64,000 bases of DNA from Caldalkalibacillus mannanilyticus JCM 10596. GTDB taxonomy: Bacteria; Bacillota; Bacilli; Caldalkalibacillales; JCM-10596. Below are positions 8,968 to 18,763 of this stretch, piece by piece; the first letter of the stretch is position 1; each line of letters opens with the position of its first letter. The notes beneath the pieces are model-generated. The model saw only the letters and a list, made by a program, of their open reading frames with translations, was not told the origin of the DNA and ran no database searches. Position numbers and translations under genes: made by a program. The DNA lies in the NCBI RefSeq assembly GCF_000615945.1, contig NZ_BAMO01000018.1, positions 21,337 to 85,336 on the forward strand, in the 5' to 3' direction.

Positions 8968-11889
8968 ATGATGAACCTGAATCCAAATCCCTCCATATTG
9001 CTGCTTGTTGCCCTTATTACTGGACTCTTTATTATGGCATTCTATCATTTTTGTTTATTTCTCTTTCGTCGAACAGATCATTCGAATCTTTTTTTTAGTA
9101 TCTTATGTCTACTCATAGGACTTATCAGCTTATTTACTCATGAAAATAAAGGAACAGTAACAGCTTCAGGGATCTATATAGAAACATGGTTTACTAGCCA
9201 GCTCGGATTTCTTATTCATTATAGCTATATTAATCTTCTCATTTTTTTGTGTTTATACTGTTACTTGCTTTTTATGTATTCGCTATTCCCAGAAGATGTA
9301 TCCCGTCAAGGATTAAAGCTCCTTGGCATTCTATTATTAGGTGTTTTTGTCTTCCTATGCTTCTATCGCTTAGATCCATTTACCTCGTATTATCATTGGA
9401 TAGTTGATGATGGACTAATTAGTCTCCTTACCCTTATTATTTCCGCCTATATTATTGTGATCTATGTGAAAGTGATTATGCGTAAACGAGACATTGCTCT
9501 TTTTGCGATGAGCGGCTTTGCTTTTTTACTCATTGTTACGATTCATGATATTGTCCTTACTTTTGGTTTGAGCCCTTTCAGAAGTATGTTAGTTTATGGG
9601 ATGTTTGCTTGTACCATGATTCAGTCTTTAGCCATTTCGTATAGGTTTTCTCGAGCCTTTCAGAAGGTTGAAGATTTGTCCGTTCGTCTGTTATCTTTAG
9701 ACAAGCTAAAGGATGAGTTTTTAGCCAATACCTCTCATGAATTAAGAACGCCTTTGCATGGTATTATTGGCATGTCTGAATCGTTAATGGATGGAGCCGC
9801 AGGAAAGCTGCCGGACAAAGCTGTAAACCAGCTTCAAATGGTCGTAAATAGTGGAAAGAGACTGGAGAATTTAATCGATGATATTCTCGATTTCTCTAAA
9901 CTAAAGAATCAAGATATTGTCCTTAGAGAGCAAATGGTGGATATTAAGCAGCTGACATCTGTGATTATGACCATCTCGAAAACGTTACTTGCTGAAAAAC
10001 AACTGACGTTAGTGAATCAGATTCCTGACCATCTAGCCTTAGTTAAGGGAGATGAAAATAGGATTCAACAAATCATGTATAATTTAATAGGAAATTCAAT
10101 CAAGTATACAGAAAAGGGAACCATTCGCGTCACAGCTTTAGAGCAGGGAGAGTACGTTCAACTGAATGTGTCGGATACTGGGATTGGGATTCCCAAGGAA
10201 AAATTTCACTCTATTTTTCGTTCTTTTGAACAAGTAGATGCCTCCACTTCTAGAGAGTATGGAGGGGCTGGTTTAGGTCTGAGTATTACGAAGCAGTTGA
10301 TCGAATTGCAAGGTGGTGAGATTTGGTTAGAATCTGAGGAAGGGAAGGGATCCACCTTTTCTTTTACATTACCACTTGCTGTCCTAACAGATGAAGAAGC
10401 AAATCCAGTTCAATATACAGCGCTAGAAACAGCGAATAGATCTATTTCAAGAGGAGAGGAGATACCTTCTGCGAAGGGAGAAGGGTATCGTATCCTTGTG
10501 GTCGACGATGAAGAGGTTAATCGTCAAATTTTGATCAATCATTTGACCAATGAACATTACACTGTTGTCACAGCAGAGAACGGAATACAAGCACTCAGCA
10601 TCATTGAAGAACAGCCTGATTTTGATCTAGTCTTGATGGATGTTATGATGCCGAAGATGCAGGGCTATGAATTATGCAGGAGATTAAGAAAAGCGTATAC
10701 CTTATATGAACTTCCTATATTATTGTTAACCGCCAAACAATTCCCTCAAGATATTGGAACCGGTTTTCAATCGGGAGCCAATGATTACGTAAGCAAGCCC
10801 TTTGACAAGGTAGAACTTCTTGCCCGGACCAGAACATTAATTTCTCTCAAGCATGCTGTACAATCAGCCATTCAACATGCGCAGCATCTTGAGTCAGAGA
10901 TTCAACAACGAAAGATAGCAGAAAAAATTCAAAAGGTTGGAAGTACTCTTAGTGCTACCTTAGATATTCCAAAGATTATTGAGCTGCTTGTGAGCGGACT
11001 AACAGATTCTATTGCCTTTGATCATGCCTATGTTTTTTTGCAGCAGAAATCAAAATTACCTCTTTCCTCCTTCTACAAGGAACTTCCACTAGGGGATGGG
11101 AAGGTTGCCCAGAAGATGATAGAGATTATTCAAATTCATGAGAATAAACCAATAAATCAGAGGGTGTTGGCTGAGTATGGGCTGTTAGATTCGTATGCTT
11201 TCCTCCATAGGGTGAGAGGCATTCTTGTAGTTCCCTTCGTTTTCCAGGAACGATTGATTGGGTTTATCCTTCTGTCGAATCAAAGGGCTAGCTATACAGA
11301 TAAAGAAATAAACATTGTTCATGCTTTTGCTACTCAGACAGGGATTGCTCTACAAAATGCCTATTTGTTTGAGGAAATCAAGAATTTAGCAACCAAAGAT
11401 GGCTTAACTGGTTTGTTGAATCGACGTTATTTCTACGAAGAAGCTAACAAAATATTTGATCAATATAAAGAAACGAAGAAACAGGTTTTTGCTATGATGT
11501 TAGATATCGATAAATTTAAAGCGGTTAATGATACGTATGGACATCTTATAGGGGATCAAGTTCTTTGCGCTGTTGCCGAGGTCATGACAGAAGTCATGTC
11601 AGGTACTGGTTTGATTGCTAGATACGGAGGAGAGGAGTTTGTCATTCTGATTGATTCACTTTCTGAACAAGAGCTGAGAAATCGTGCGGAGGAGCTTCGC
11701 TTGAGCATAGAGCAGCTTACGATTACTTCAGAGCTTGGGCAAGATGTTCGTTGTACGATCAGTATTGGTATTTCTTCTAACCAAGGCATTGCCAGCCTGC
11801 ACCAGCTCCTAGATAGAGCAGATCAAATGCTGTATGAAGCAAAAAGCAGGGGGAGAAATCGAGTCGTGTATGATCGTGAATCCTCATAA
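8968..11889 (+). CDS. 7TM hybrid sensor histidine kinase with receiver, GAF and GGDEF domains
   Basis: A 973-residue multi-domain signalling protein. The first 230 residues contain seven hydrophobic segments resembling the 7TMR-DISM sensor. A HisKA domain follows with phospho-accepting His near residue 257 in NTSHELRTPLHG, then an HATPase domain (DTGIGIP, GAGLGLS). A receiver at about 505-625 (VVDDEEVNRQ, LMDVMMPK) precedes a GAF domain and a C-terminal diguanylate cyclase with an intact RYGGEEF signature. It probably couples an unknown membrane signal to phosphotransfer and cyclic di-GMP synthesis. No HPt domain is visible. A PilZ protein at 55369 is a possible, unlinked c-di-GMP receptor. 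The start at 8968 or 8971 follows GAGGAAGAG. Confidence 0.9.
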   Translation: MMNLNPNPSILLLVALITGLFIMAFYHFCLFLFRRTDHSNLFFSILCLLIGLISLFTHENKGTVTASGIYIETWFTSQLGFLIHYSYINLLIFLCLYCYLLFMYSLFPEDVSRQGLKLLGILLLGVFVFLCFYRLDPFTSYYHWIVDDGLISLLTLIISAYIIVIYVKVIMRKRDIALFAMSGFAFLLIVTIHDIVLTFGLSPFRSMLVYGMFACTMIQSLAISYRFSRAFQKVEDLSVRLLSLDKLKDEFLANTSHELRTPLHGIIGMSESLMDGAAGKLPDKAVNQLQMVVNSGKRLENLIDDILDFSKLKNQDIVLREQMVDIKQLTSVIMTISKTLLAEKQLTLVNQIPDHLALVKGDENRIQQIMYNLIGNSIKYTEKGTIRVTALEQGEYVQLNVSDTGIGIPKEKFHSIFRSFEQVDASTSREYGGAGLGLSITKQLIELQGGEIWLESEEGKGSTFSFTLPLAVLTDEEANPVQYTALETANRSISRGEEIPSAKGEGYRILVVDDEEVNRQILINHLTNEHYTVVTAENGIQALSIIEEQPDFDLVLMDVMMPKMQGYELCRRLRKAYTLYELPILLLTAKQFPQDIGTGFQSGANDYVSKPFDKVELLARTRTLISLKHAVQSAIQHAQHLESEIQQRKIAEKIQKVGSTLSATLDIPKIIELLVSGLTDSIAFDHAYVFLQQKSKLPLSSFYKELPLGDGKVAQKMIEIIQIHENKPINQRVLAEYGLLDSYAFLHRVRGILVVPFVFQERLIGFILLSNQRASYTDKEINIVHAFATQTGIALQNAYLFEEIKNLATKDGLTGLLNRRYFYEEANKIFDQYKETKKQVFAMMLDIDKFKAVNDTYGHLIGDQVLCAVAEVMTEVMSGTGLIARYGGEEFVILIDSLSEQELRNRAEELRLSIEQLTITSELGQDVRCTISIGISSNQGIASLHQLLDRADQMLYEAKSRGRNRVVYDRESS

Positions 11890-11890
11890 C

Positions 11891-11936
11891 AAAAGCTCCT
11901 CTCACATCAGAACTTCTTGTGAGGGGAGCTTTTGTA
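11891..11936. terminator. Bidirectional intrinsic terminator
   Basis: AAAAGCTCCTCTCAC at 11891-11905 pairs with GTGAGGGGAGCTTTT at 11919-11933, a 15-bp stem with one G-U pair. It is flanked by A and T tracts, so it can terminate the rightward kinase gene and the convergent phosphatase gene ending at 11945. Confidence 0.8.
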
Positions 11937-11944
11937 TTAGGGAG

Positions 11945-13081
11945 CTATATCGTGATACGAACGCGAACTAAACAGACATCATCATTTACAGCTGCTATTT
12001 CTCGCCGTCTTGCTAACAAGTGGGCGAAGAAGGGGGTATTATCTAGGTGCTGAATTTCTAAAATCGCTTCTTCCAAATCAGCGATACCTGCTTTAATCGA
12101 TTGCTTAGGTACTTCAACTAGTCCATCTGTATATAAAAAAAGCTGGACTGAATCAGTGAAATGGAGAATCTCCTTTTGGACTTCAATACCGTGCCGAGCT
12201 CCGACAGGGATTGTTGTTCTAGACAAGTGGGATACTTGTGAGTCTGGATGAAAGACGAGGGCAGGAGGATGCCCTGCATTCACATACTCAATGGTTTTCT
12301 CATTCGTATCAATAATCAAGTATAGGGCAGTTAAATAGGCCCTTCCTTTCGTAGTTTGATACAGACGAAAAATATGATTATTCATTTCAGCAATGACCTC
12401 TCTAGGGTCCAAGCCTTTTTTGATCATGCCATCTAAGAGTGAACGTAGCGACATACTAATTAAAGCGGAAGAGATCCCATGTCCGGCAACATCCATGATA
12501 AAAATTCCATATTTGTTGGCGTCAATCTGACCGCAATAATACATATCGCCAGATAAACCTGCTGAGGGTTCATAGAAAGCATCAATATCAATTTGCTCAT
12601 TTTTGATAGGAGGGGTTAATACACTTGTTTGAATCGATTTAGCCAAATCAATTTCGTGTAATAATCTTTGTTCTCTTTCTTTTTGTTGATTGATCAAATA
12701 TTTCAAATTTAATGTAAGATAGATTCGCGCTAGGAGTTCCTCCTTTTTAAAAGGGCGTGTGACATAATCAAGCGCACCAGCATTAAAGGCATACTCTATA
12801 TCATCATCCTTAGCCGTGATCATAATAACAGGAACATCCATATATTTTTCATTTTTTTTGAGTCGTTCACATGCCTCAATTCCGCTCATTTCAGGCATAA
12901 TATTATCCATTAGAATGAGGTCAATAGGAATTGTACGTTCCTTACTATGGCTGGATTCAAGTAACTGAAAAACCTCGATGGCTGAAGATAATACTGTAAG
13001 ATTTTCATACCCTTCAGCTTTCAAGATTTTCTCCATAACCACTCGGTTAAAAACGGAATCGTCTACGATCAGAATATTCAT
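11945..13081 (-). CDS. Response regulator with PP2C-type serine phosphatase output (RsbU/SpoIIE-like)
   Basis: About 378 residues. An N-terminal receiver (ILIVDDSVFNR, LMDNIMPEMSG with the phospho-acceptor Asp, MITAKDD, Lys in VTRPFKK) joins a PPM-type phosphatase domain. Its metal-binding aspartates occur in SGDMYYCG, FIMDVAGHG and the final NDDVCLV. Such proteins dephosphorylate STAS-domain anti-anti-sigma factors when the receiver is phosphorylated. The divergent genes at 13382 (RsbW-like kinase) and 16551 (STAS protein) are obvious partners. The frame stays open upstream to a TTG at 13189, but the receiver fold begins at the ATG at 13081. No strong ribosome-binding site marks either, so the start is uncertain. 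Confidence 0.86.
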   Translation of the reverse strand: MNILIVDDSVFNRVVMEKILKAEGYENLTVLSSAIEVFQLLESSHSKERTIPIDLILMDNIMPEMSGIEACERLKKNEKYMDVPVIMITAKDDDIEYAFNAGALDYVTRPFKKEELLARIYLTLNLKYLINQQKEREQRLLHEIDLAKSIQTSVLTPPIKNEQIDIDAFYEPSAGLSGDMYYCGQIDANKYGIFIMDVAGHGISSALISMSLRSLLDGMIKKGLDPREVIAEMNNHIFRLYQTTKGRAYLTALYLIIDTNEKTIEYVNAGHPPALVFHPDSQVSHLSRTTIPVGARHGIEVQKEILHFTDSVQLFLYTDGLVEVPKQSIKAGIADLEEAILEIQHLDNTPFFAHLLARRREIAAVNDDVCLVRVRITI

Positions 13082-13239
13082 TTTTTTGATATGTCGGCAA
13101 TTGTGTTTGAATCTGATGTCTCTCATAGAACGGCACCAAGCTTTCAAATTGACATAATTGTATGTAAATTTTACACAATCTAATCTCAAATAACAAGAGG
13201 ATTATTTATTATCCTAATATTGGAATAAACATATGAGAA

Positions 13240-13268
13240 TTGAACTAGTTTAAGTAATAGAATAGTAT
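13240..13268 (+). promoter_or_regulatory. Candidate sigma-A promoter for the partner-switching genes
   Basis: TTGAAC (13240-13245) and TAGTAT (13263-13268) are separated by 17 bases in the AT-rich divergent region. The first rightward start codon is at 13382. Confidence 0.45.
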
Positions 13269-13381
13269 AAATTTTTTGTCTTTTGTTATATAATAATCTT
13301 AACTAGCCATAATTAGTCATGGGAATTTGAATGTTAAAAGATCATAGATATGAAAACGTCACCGAAAGATGAGGGAGAGCC

Positions 13382-14614
13382 ATGGAATTTTGCATAGAAT
13401 GCCCGAATAATCCAAGTTGTGAAAAATGTCTATGTTTAATTGAGGGAGGGTTACTTCGAAAAAAAGTATATCCTCCAAAAAATGTTACCTTATTTGATAA
13501 AGCAAATGGTACCCGTTATTTAGGTAGACTTATTGCCATTAGTCGGTTAGGAATGATCGTGGAAACATCAGCCCCCATTCAGCCTTATTCGATCGAATTG
13601 GACGAAAACACTACGATTATGATTTCCCCTATACACAAGAAAAATGTAAGCGGTTTAATCGGTTTTGATATCATCAAGGTTCAACGTGGAACGGAAAATA
13701 CCGATAAATTATCTAAGGAAGAATATGAGTTATTATTCTCTAGTCAGCACGAATTAATCAATAAATTAACCGATCATCTCGATGATAAAGTGAAAGACTC
13801 AGTAAAAGAGATGCTGCAGACACAGTTTATAAAATCAGAGTTATTAGACAGACTGATCGTGGGATCTGCCTTTAAATACGAAAAAGGTCGGATTCGATTA
13901 TTGAGTGGAGAAAAAGATCCGCTTATTCAAGAAGAGGATTTACGCCATTTAATGAGTGAAGCCTTCAAAAAAAATGCCCCCTCTCGAGAAGTAGTAGTCA
14001 GTCCAGATGAACAAAAATACTTAGATATACACGCCATTCCATTGTCCTTTAATACAGGCGGCTTCTTAACCCTAGATATTTCAGACATTGTGGCAAAAGA
14101 AAAGGCGCTAAGGCAGGAACAATGGGAGAGCTACAGGGATGTCATCTTTTCTCTTACCCAGAGCAAAATAGAATTAGTACAAAATGAAGAAGTTGCTCAC
14201 ATCCTTCAGTATTATAAGAAGGATTCAGAAATGACTATTGAAGGTGCTGATAGGCTTGGGGAAATAAGAAAATGGATGAAAGAAAAAGTGGAATTGTGCG
14301 GGATCACCTCCAGTTTTAAAATCGTTTTAGCAGTGACTGAAGCGGCTACCAATGCCATTAAACATGCCAAGGATAGCAAGGTGGAATATTGGACCAATGG
14401 AAATGAAGTGTTAGTCCTAATCAGAGATCAGGGGCAGGGGATTCAGACCAAAATCCTTCCCAAGGCAACCCTTATTAAAGGATTTTCGACCAAAAGCTCA
14501 TTAGGTCAAGGATTTCACATCATGACACAATATAGTGACAAGCTCTATATCAAAAGTGACCGAGCAGGAACTATTGTAGGGATGGTCTTCAATCAGCAAA
14601 ACCGTGCCATGTGA
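13382..14614 (+). CDS. RsbW-like anti-sigma/serine kinase with novel N-terminal region
   Basis: A 410-residue protein whose last 140 residues form a GHKL ATPase of the RsbW/SpoIIAB (HATPase_c_2) type: N-box EAATNAIKHA, G1 box IRDQGQGI, and G2 region SSLGQGFHIM. Such domains phosphorylate STAS antagonists or bind sigma factors. The N-terminus starts with a compact cysteine cluster (CIECPNNPSCEKCLC) that could bind metal. A beta-rich segment follows (ARLIAISRLGMIVETS region) that I do not assign, then a helical and PAS-like middle part. Sixteen bases separate it from the FapA-like gene, and a STAS gene follows that. The kinase call is strong for the domain, while the sensing role of the N-terminus is inferred. 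Confidence 0.8.
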   Translation: MEFCIECPNNPSCEKCLCLIEGGLLRKKVYPPKNVTLFDKANGTRYLGRLIAISRLGMIVETSAPIQPYSIELDENTTIMISPIHKKNVSGLIGFDIIKVQRGTENTDKLSKEEYELLFSSQHELINKLTDHLDDKVKDSVKEMLQTQFIKSELLDRLIVGSAFKYEKGRIRLLSGEKDPLIQEEDLRHLMSEAFKKNAPSREVVVSPDEQKYLDIHAIPLSFNTGGFLTLDISDIVAKEKALRQEQWESYRDVIFSLTQSKIELVQNEEVAHILQYYKKDSEMTIEGADRLGEIRKWMKEKVELCGITSSFKIVLAVTEAATNAIKHAKDSKVEYWTNGNEVLVLIRDQGQGIQTKILPKATLIKGFSTKSSLGQGFHIMTQYSDKLYIKSDRAGTIVGMVFNQQNRAM

Positions 14615-14629
14615 TAGGGAGGTGAGATA

Positions 14630-16546
14630 ATGGAACATATATCTACAGGGAAAACCATTGAACAGGCTGTAGAGAATGGATTTAAGGCAACAAAGTGGGA
14701 CAAGAGTGAGGTGACAATTGAGGTAATTGATACAGGAAAATCTGGCTTTTTCAACAAAAGCCCAGCGATTGTTAAACTTAAAAAAGGGACTGTTGCAGAG
14801 CATAAGGAGCAAGAAGAAAAAACAGAGCAGGAAGAAGTAAAAGAGAAAATAGACCTAGAATCTGCGCTCCTAGAGGTCATTAGTGACTTATCACCTGAAG
14901 ATCTACTTGATCCCAATCTGCTAAGAGAAAAAGAGCAAGAACCTATGGAGCTATCTGATGTTCAAACCGCTTTATATAAGCATATTGAAAATTTTATTGA
15001 AGTTCAGGTTTCGGACAATCTGTTGGAGGCAAGGATCTATTTTCAAGACGATCAAGTGAATGAATTTCTGGATAAGAAGGAGCGTACATTACCCTTCACA
15101 GCTAGGCAGGTTGTTTCGTTTTTACATTCACACAAAATATTTTATGGAATCAAAGAAAAAGAGATTGAAAAATGGTTGAATAAAGAAATCGATATTCGAA
15201 AGCAGCATGTGGTGGCAAGAGGGACTGAACCAGAAAATGGGAAACCTACTCAAATCCAAAAGTTGTATGAGGATGAGCAAAAGCAAAAGGAAGCAGTAGC
15301 AGGGGAAGGCGAGGAAAGAATTAATTGGTTTGGCTTAAGGGAGATTGCCAGTGTTAACAGTGGGCAAAAAATATTACGTATTCACCCTCCCACCCCAGGC
15401 AAGGTAGGAAGAGATGTACATGGTAATCCAATTAAAGCAAAAGATGGTGTCAAGGTTGAAGTGAAATTAGGTAGAGGAGTTGAACTAAGCCCAGATGGCA
15501 GGTATGTGATTGCGACTATAGATGGCATTCCACACTATCGAGACTTTTCTATTTTAATTAATCCTCTCTATGTTGTGCGGGGAGATTTAACCATTGCCCA
15601 AGGAAGTATTAACTTTAATGGAGATGTTTTAATCACTGGGAGCGTAGCAGAGAATTTAACGGTCGAAGCAACGGGAAATATTGAAATTCAAGGATCTGTT
15701 ACCTATGGTCATGTACGGGCAGGAAGAAATGTCACAATCGGAAAGAATATCATCACAAGTACCGTAGTGGCAGGAGGAAATACTTCTTTTTACCAAATGG
15801 TCAATGAAAATGTGAAGAGCATCATAAGCAAGTTGACATTGATTATTCGAGCCTATGAGCAACTGAAAAAATCGGCGGCATTTGGCACGGAGGACTTGGC
15901 GAATCGAGGTATTGGCAAGCTGATTAAGCTCCTGAATGAAACAAGACTGAAGGGATTTGAGAACGAAATTAAACACTTCCACTTCGAGTATCTTCAGGGA
16001 ACCGACAAGACGGAATCACTTGACTCATGGGTCAGGCTGTTAGTTCAAAAATTAACAGGCTTCGGTCCTTTACAAATTCAATCCATCGAGGAAGTCATGC
16101 AGCTTTTTGAAGAAGGTCAAAACATAGAAAGTGAACTCCAGGAATACTTAAATAATGCTTCTGATGTGTATGCGTATTATATTCATAATTCCAATGTACA
16201 TGCCAGCGGAAATGTCTTTGTGAAAGGTCTAGGAGTCTATAATTCCTCCCTTACTTCAGGAGAAAGAATAGAGGTTTTTGGAAAGCATGGGATTGTTCGC
16301 GGAGGAACATTGAGGGCGGCCAATCATATCGTAGTCAAAGAGCTAGGTGGTCCTGCCAATGTGAAGACAGAAGCCTTTGTTCGTTTAGAGGAGGGAGAAA
16401 TCAAGGTCGATAAAATCTATGCAGAGGTAGTGATAGGGATTAATAAAGCACGCTATAAAGTTTTTCAAGAAGGACGAGCGGCTACCTTCCATTATAATAA
16501 AGAAAATCAAAATATAGAGGCAATTATTCTAAAGGCAGAGGTGTAA
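14630..16546 (+). CDS. FapA-family (DUF342) polymer-forming-like protein with Jag-N domain
   Basis: A 638-residue protein. Residues 1-52 resemble the Jag-N domain (STGKTIEQAVENGFKATKW), and an acidic, coiled linker follows. The bulk is the FapA/DUF342 fold, recognisable from RIHPPTPGKVGRDVHG near residue 250 and from a right-handed beta-helix with repeated short turns (GDVLITGSV, GNIEIQGSVTYG, GRNVTIG). A helical insertion follows, and a second helical return near residue 525 onward. FapA-like proteins are often linked to flagellar assembly or cell-surface regulation, but the biochemical role is unsettled. It lies between a kinase and its presumed STAS partner with 16- and 4-base gaps, so an operonic link to partner switching is clear. 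Confidence 0.82.
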   Translation: MEHISTGKTIEQAVENGFKATKWDKSEVTIEVIDTGKSGFFNKSPAIVKLKKGTVAEHKEQEEKTEQEEVKEKIDLESALLEVISDLSPEDLLDPNLLREKEQEPMELSDVQTALYKHIENFIEVQVSDNLLEARIYFQDDQVNEFLDKKERTLPFTARQVVSFLHSHKIFYGIKEKEIEKWLNKEIDIRKQHVVARGTEPENGKPTQIQKLYEDEQKQKEAVAGEGEERINWFGLREIASVNSGQKILRIHPPTPGKVGRDVHGNPIKAKDGVKVEVKLGRGVELSPDGRYVIATIDGIPHYRDFSILINPLYVVRGDLTIAQGSINFNGDVLITGSVAENLTVEATGNIEIQGSVTYGHVRAGRNVTIGKNIITSTVVAGGNTSFYQMVNENVKSIISKLTLIIRAYEQLKKSAAFGTEDLANRGIGKLIKLLNETRLKGFENEIKHFHFEYLQGTDKTESLDSWVRLLVQKLTGFGPLQIQSIEEVMQLFEEGQNIESELQEYLNNASDVYAYYIHNSNVHASGNVFVKGLGVYNSSLTSGERIEVFGKHGIVRGGTLRAANHIVVKELGGPANVKTEAFVRLEEGEIKVDKIYAEVVIGINKARYKVFQEGRAATFHYNKENQNIEAIILKAEV

Positions 16547-16550
16547 CAGG

Positions 16551-16921
16551 ATGAATATTACAATAAAAAATGTTAAAGGAGTTCAAGTTGTACAGCTAAA
16601 GGGAGAAATCGATATGGGAAGTGTGGACCTCTTAAATGAGGCGTAGAGAAGCTCCTAGCCGAAACTATCTCACAGGGAATTATTTTTGATATGAACGAAT
16701 TAATATTTGTGGATTCTACAGGAGTAGGGGCATTGCTCAACATATGTAATCAGTTAAGTGCTTTAAGCACTCCGTTTTACTTTGTCAATCTCACGTCAGA
16801 TGTTTCTGAAGTATTCGATATCCTTGGATTGTCAATGGCGATCGGAGAGGAACATTTCAACTTTCATTCAACAGAAGAAGCCCTCTCGCATTTAGTGATG
16901 CTAAACAATGAAAAGAACTAA
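16551..16921 (+). pseudogene. STAS-domain anti-sigma factor antagonist, frameshifted as read
   Basis: The two frames together encode a SpoIIAA/RsbV-like STAS protein of about 123 residues. The first part reads VVQLKGEIDMGSVDLLNEA, the second VEKLLAETISQGIIFDMNEL and then the phosphorylation loop VDSTGVGALL with its conserved serine. The first frame stops at TAG 16644-16646. Restoring one base after GAGGC (16638-16642) makes a continuous protein, so a single-base deletion is the likely cause. It begins four bases after the FapA-like gene and is the natural substrate of the RsbW-like kinase at 13382 and the phosphatase at 11945. The sigma factor controlled is not in the window. Confidence 0.85.
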
Positions 16922-16946
16922 AACATAGAAGCACTTTAATCCTCTT

Positions 16947-16972
16947 AAGCCCTTATTTTAGGGCTTTTTTTT
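16947..16972 (+). terminator. Intrinsic terminator of the partner-switching operon
   Basis: AAGCCCT (16947-16953) pairs with AGGGCTT (16960-16966) across a six-base loop and runs into eight T residues. Confidence 0.8.
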
Positions 16973-17088
16973 ACTGAATAAGACCAAGCCAAGGAGAGAT
17001 CATTCAACAAATATATAAGATAAAGAAAACAAGAGATATCAAGAGAAATTAGAAGAAAAGTACGGATGATTTTCGCTTTCAGGGGACT

Positions 17089-17116
17089 TTGGATTCAGAC
17101 CAAACTATGCTATCAT
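17089..17116 (+). promoter_or_regulatory. Candidate promoter of the SulP transporter gene
   Basis: TTGGAT (17089-17094), a 16-base spacer and TATCAT (17111-17116) precede the likely translation start by about 60 bases. Confidence 0.4.
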
Positions 17117-17174
17117 AGCTTCTATTGGCTTGTTCGGTTTTTTGTCACAAATGAATAAAGGGAGAGGTGCAACA

Positions 17175-18647
17175 TTGGATTTACAGAAATGGAAACATGA
17201 ATGGTTTGGCAATGTGAGAGGAGATGTTTTGGCTGGGATTGTTGTGGCACTAGCATTAATTCCAGAGGCACTAGCCTTCTCTATTATTGCTGGAGTGGAC
17301 CCTATGGTAGGGTTGTACGCTTCTTTTTGTATTGCTGTCGTTATCGCTTTTATTGGAGGTAGACCGGGTATGATTTCTGCCGCCACTGGAGCTATGGCTC
17401 TCGTGATGGTGACTTTAGTCAAAGAGCATGGTTTGCAGTACTTATTGGCGGCAACTGTACTGACTGGTATTATTCAAGTGATATTTGGTTATTTAAAGGT
17501 TGCCCGTTACATGAAATTTATTCCTAGAGCTGTTATGGTAGGGTTTGTGAATGCCTTAGCCATTCTCATCTTTATGGCTCAGTTGGAACAGTTTGTAGGC
17601 GCTACATGGGTGATGTATGCATTGGTTGTGGCAACATTATTTATTATCTATGTTTTCCCAAGATTGACTAGAGCCGTACCTTCTCCACTAGTAGCGATTA
17701 TTGTGATTACAGCTATCGTGATTTTTTCAGGGATTAATGTGAGTACAGTAGGCGGTATGGGGACTCTTACTCAGGCTTTACCTGTATTCCTTATTCCGTC
17801 GATTCCATTAAGTATGGAAACCCTGTTGATTATCTTACCTTACTCGTTAGCTTTAGCGGTTGTAGGTATCCTAGAATCCCTATTAACGGCAACGATTGTG
17901 GATGATATGACAGATACCGAAAGTGATAAAAACCAAGAAGTAAAAGCACAAGGTGTTGCTAATTTTATTACTGGCTTCTTTGGAGGAATGGCTGGCTGTG
18001 CCATGATTGGACAATCTGTCATTAATGTCAAGTCAGGCGGGCGAGGAAGACTCTCTTCATTTGTAGCGGGCGCTTTTCTCATGTTTTTGATCCTAGTCTT
18101 AGGTAAGCTTGTTGTTCAGATACCTATGGCTGCTTTAGTAGGGGTAATGATCATGGTATCAATAGGAACCTTTGATTGGGGTTCTTTGAAGGCTTTGCGT
18201 ATTGCTCCCATCACAGACTCGATGGTTATGATTGTAACTGTCTTAACGGTAGTTCTGACACATAATCTGGCGATTGGTGTTTTTGCTGGAGTTATGTTAA
18301 GTGCGATTTTCTTTGCAGCCAAAATTTCGAAGGTGTATGTAAGCAGTGAATACGGTAAAGAGAAAACGCAACGAATATATAAGGTCAGAGGACAAATTTT
18401 CTTTGCTTCCGTTACAGATCTAATCAACCTATTTGATTACAAGGAGAATGTAGAGCACGTTCATATTGACTTTTCAGCGGCTCATATTTGGGATGATTCA
18501 GCAGTAGCTGCCATTGATAAAATCGTCTTTAAATATCGAGAAAATGGAGTTCAGGTACATCTTGTCGGTTTTAATGAAGCGAGTCAAACCCTTGTCGATC
18601 AGCTGGCGATTCATCATAGATCAGGAGCTAAAGTGTCTGGTCATTAA
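17175..18647 (+). CDS. SulP/SLC26-family anion transporter with C-terminal STAS domain
   Basis: About 490 residues. The N-terminal SulP core has roughly ten to twelve membrane segments, beginning with the family motif [20 protein letters not shown] and including GLYASF and a [14 protein letters not shown] segment. The last 100 residues form a cytoplasmic STAS domain ([33 protein letters not shown]). Members carry sulfate, bicarbonate or other anions; the substrate cannot be read here. The open frame reaches back to 17130, but the TTG at 17175 has GGGAGAGGTG ending five bases upstream and fits the family N-terminus best. It is monocistronic, after a strong terminator. Confidence 0.86.
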   Translation: MDLQKWKHEWFGNVRGDVLAGIVVALALIPEALAFSIIAGVDPMVGLYASFCIAVVIAFIGGRPGMISAATGAMALVMVTLVKEHGLQYLLAATVLTGIIQVIFGYLKVARYMKFIPRAVMVGFVNALAILIFMAQLEQFVGATWVMYALVVATLFIIYVFPRLTRAVPSPLVAIIVITAIVIFSGINVSTVGGMGTLTQALPVFLIPSIPLSMETLLIILPYSLALAVVGILESLLTATIVDDMTDTESDKNQEVKAQGVANFITGFFGGMAGCAMIGQSVINVKSGGRGRLSSFVAGAFLMFLILVLGKLVVQIPMAALVGVMIMVSIGTFDWGSLKALRIAPITDSMVMIVTVLTVVLTHNLAIGVFAGVMLSAIFFAAKISKVYVSSEYGKEKTQRIYKVRGQIFFASVTDLINLFDYKENVEHVHIDFSAAHIWDDSAVAAIDKIVFKYRENGVQVHLVGFNEASQTLVDQLAIHHRSGAKVSGH

Positions 18648-18763
18648 TCTAGTTTTGAAAAACGACATTAGGTGTGCTAAAATTAAATTAACAAAAAGAA
18701 AATGCTTTCATTTTTATGTCCAGTTTACTTCAATCTAAATAGCTGATATAGGAGGTTGTTTCA

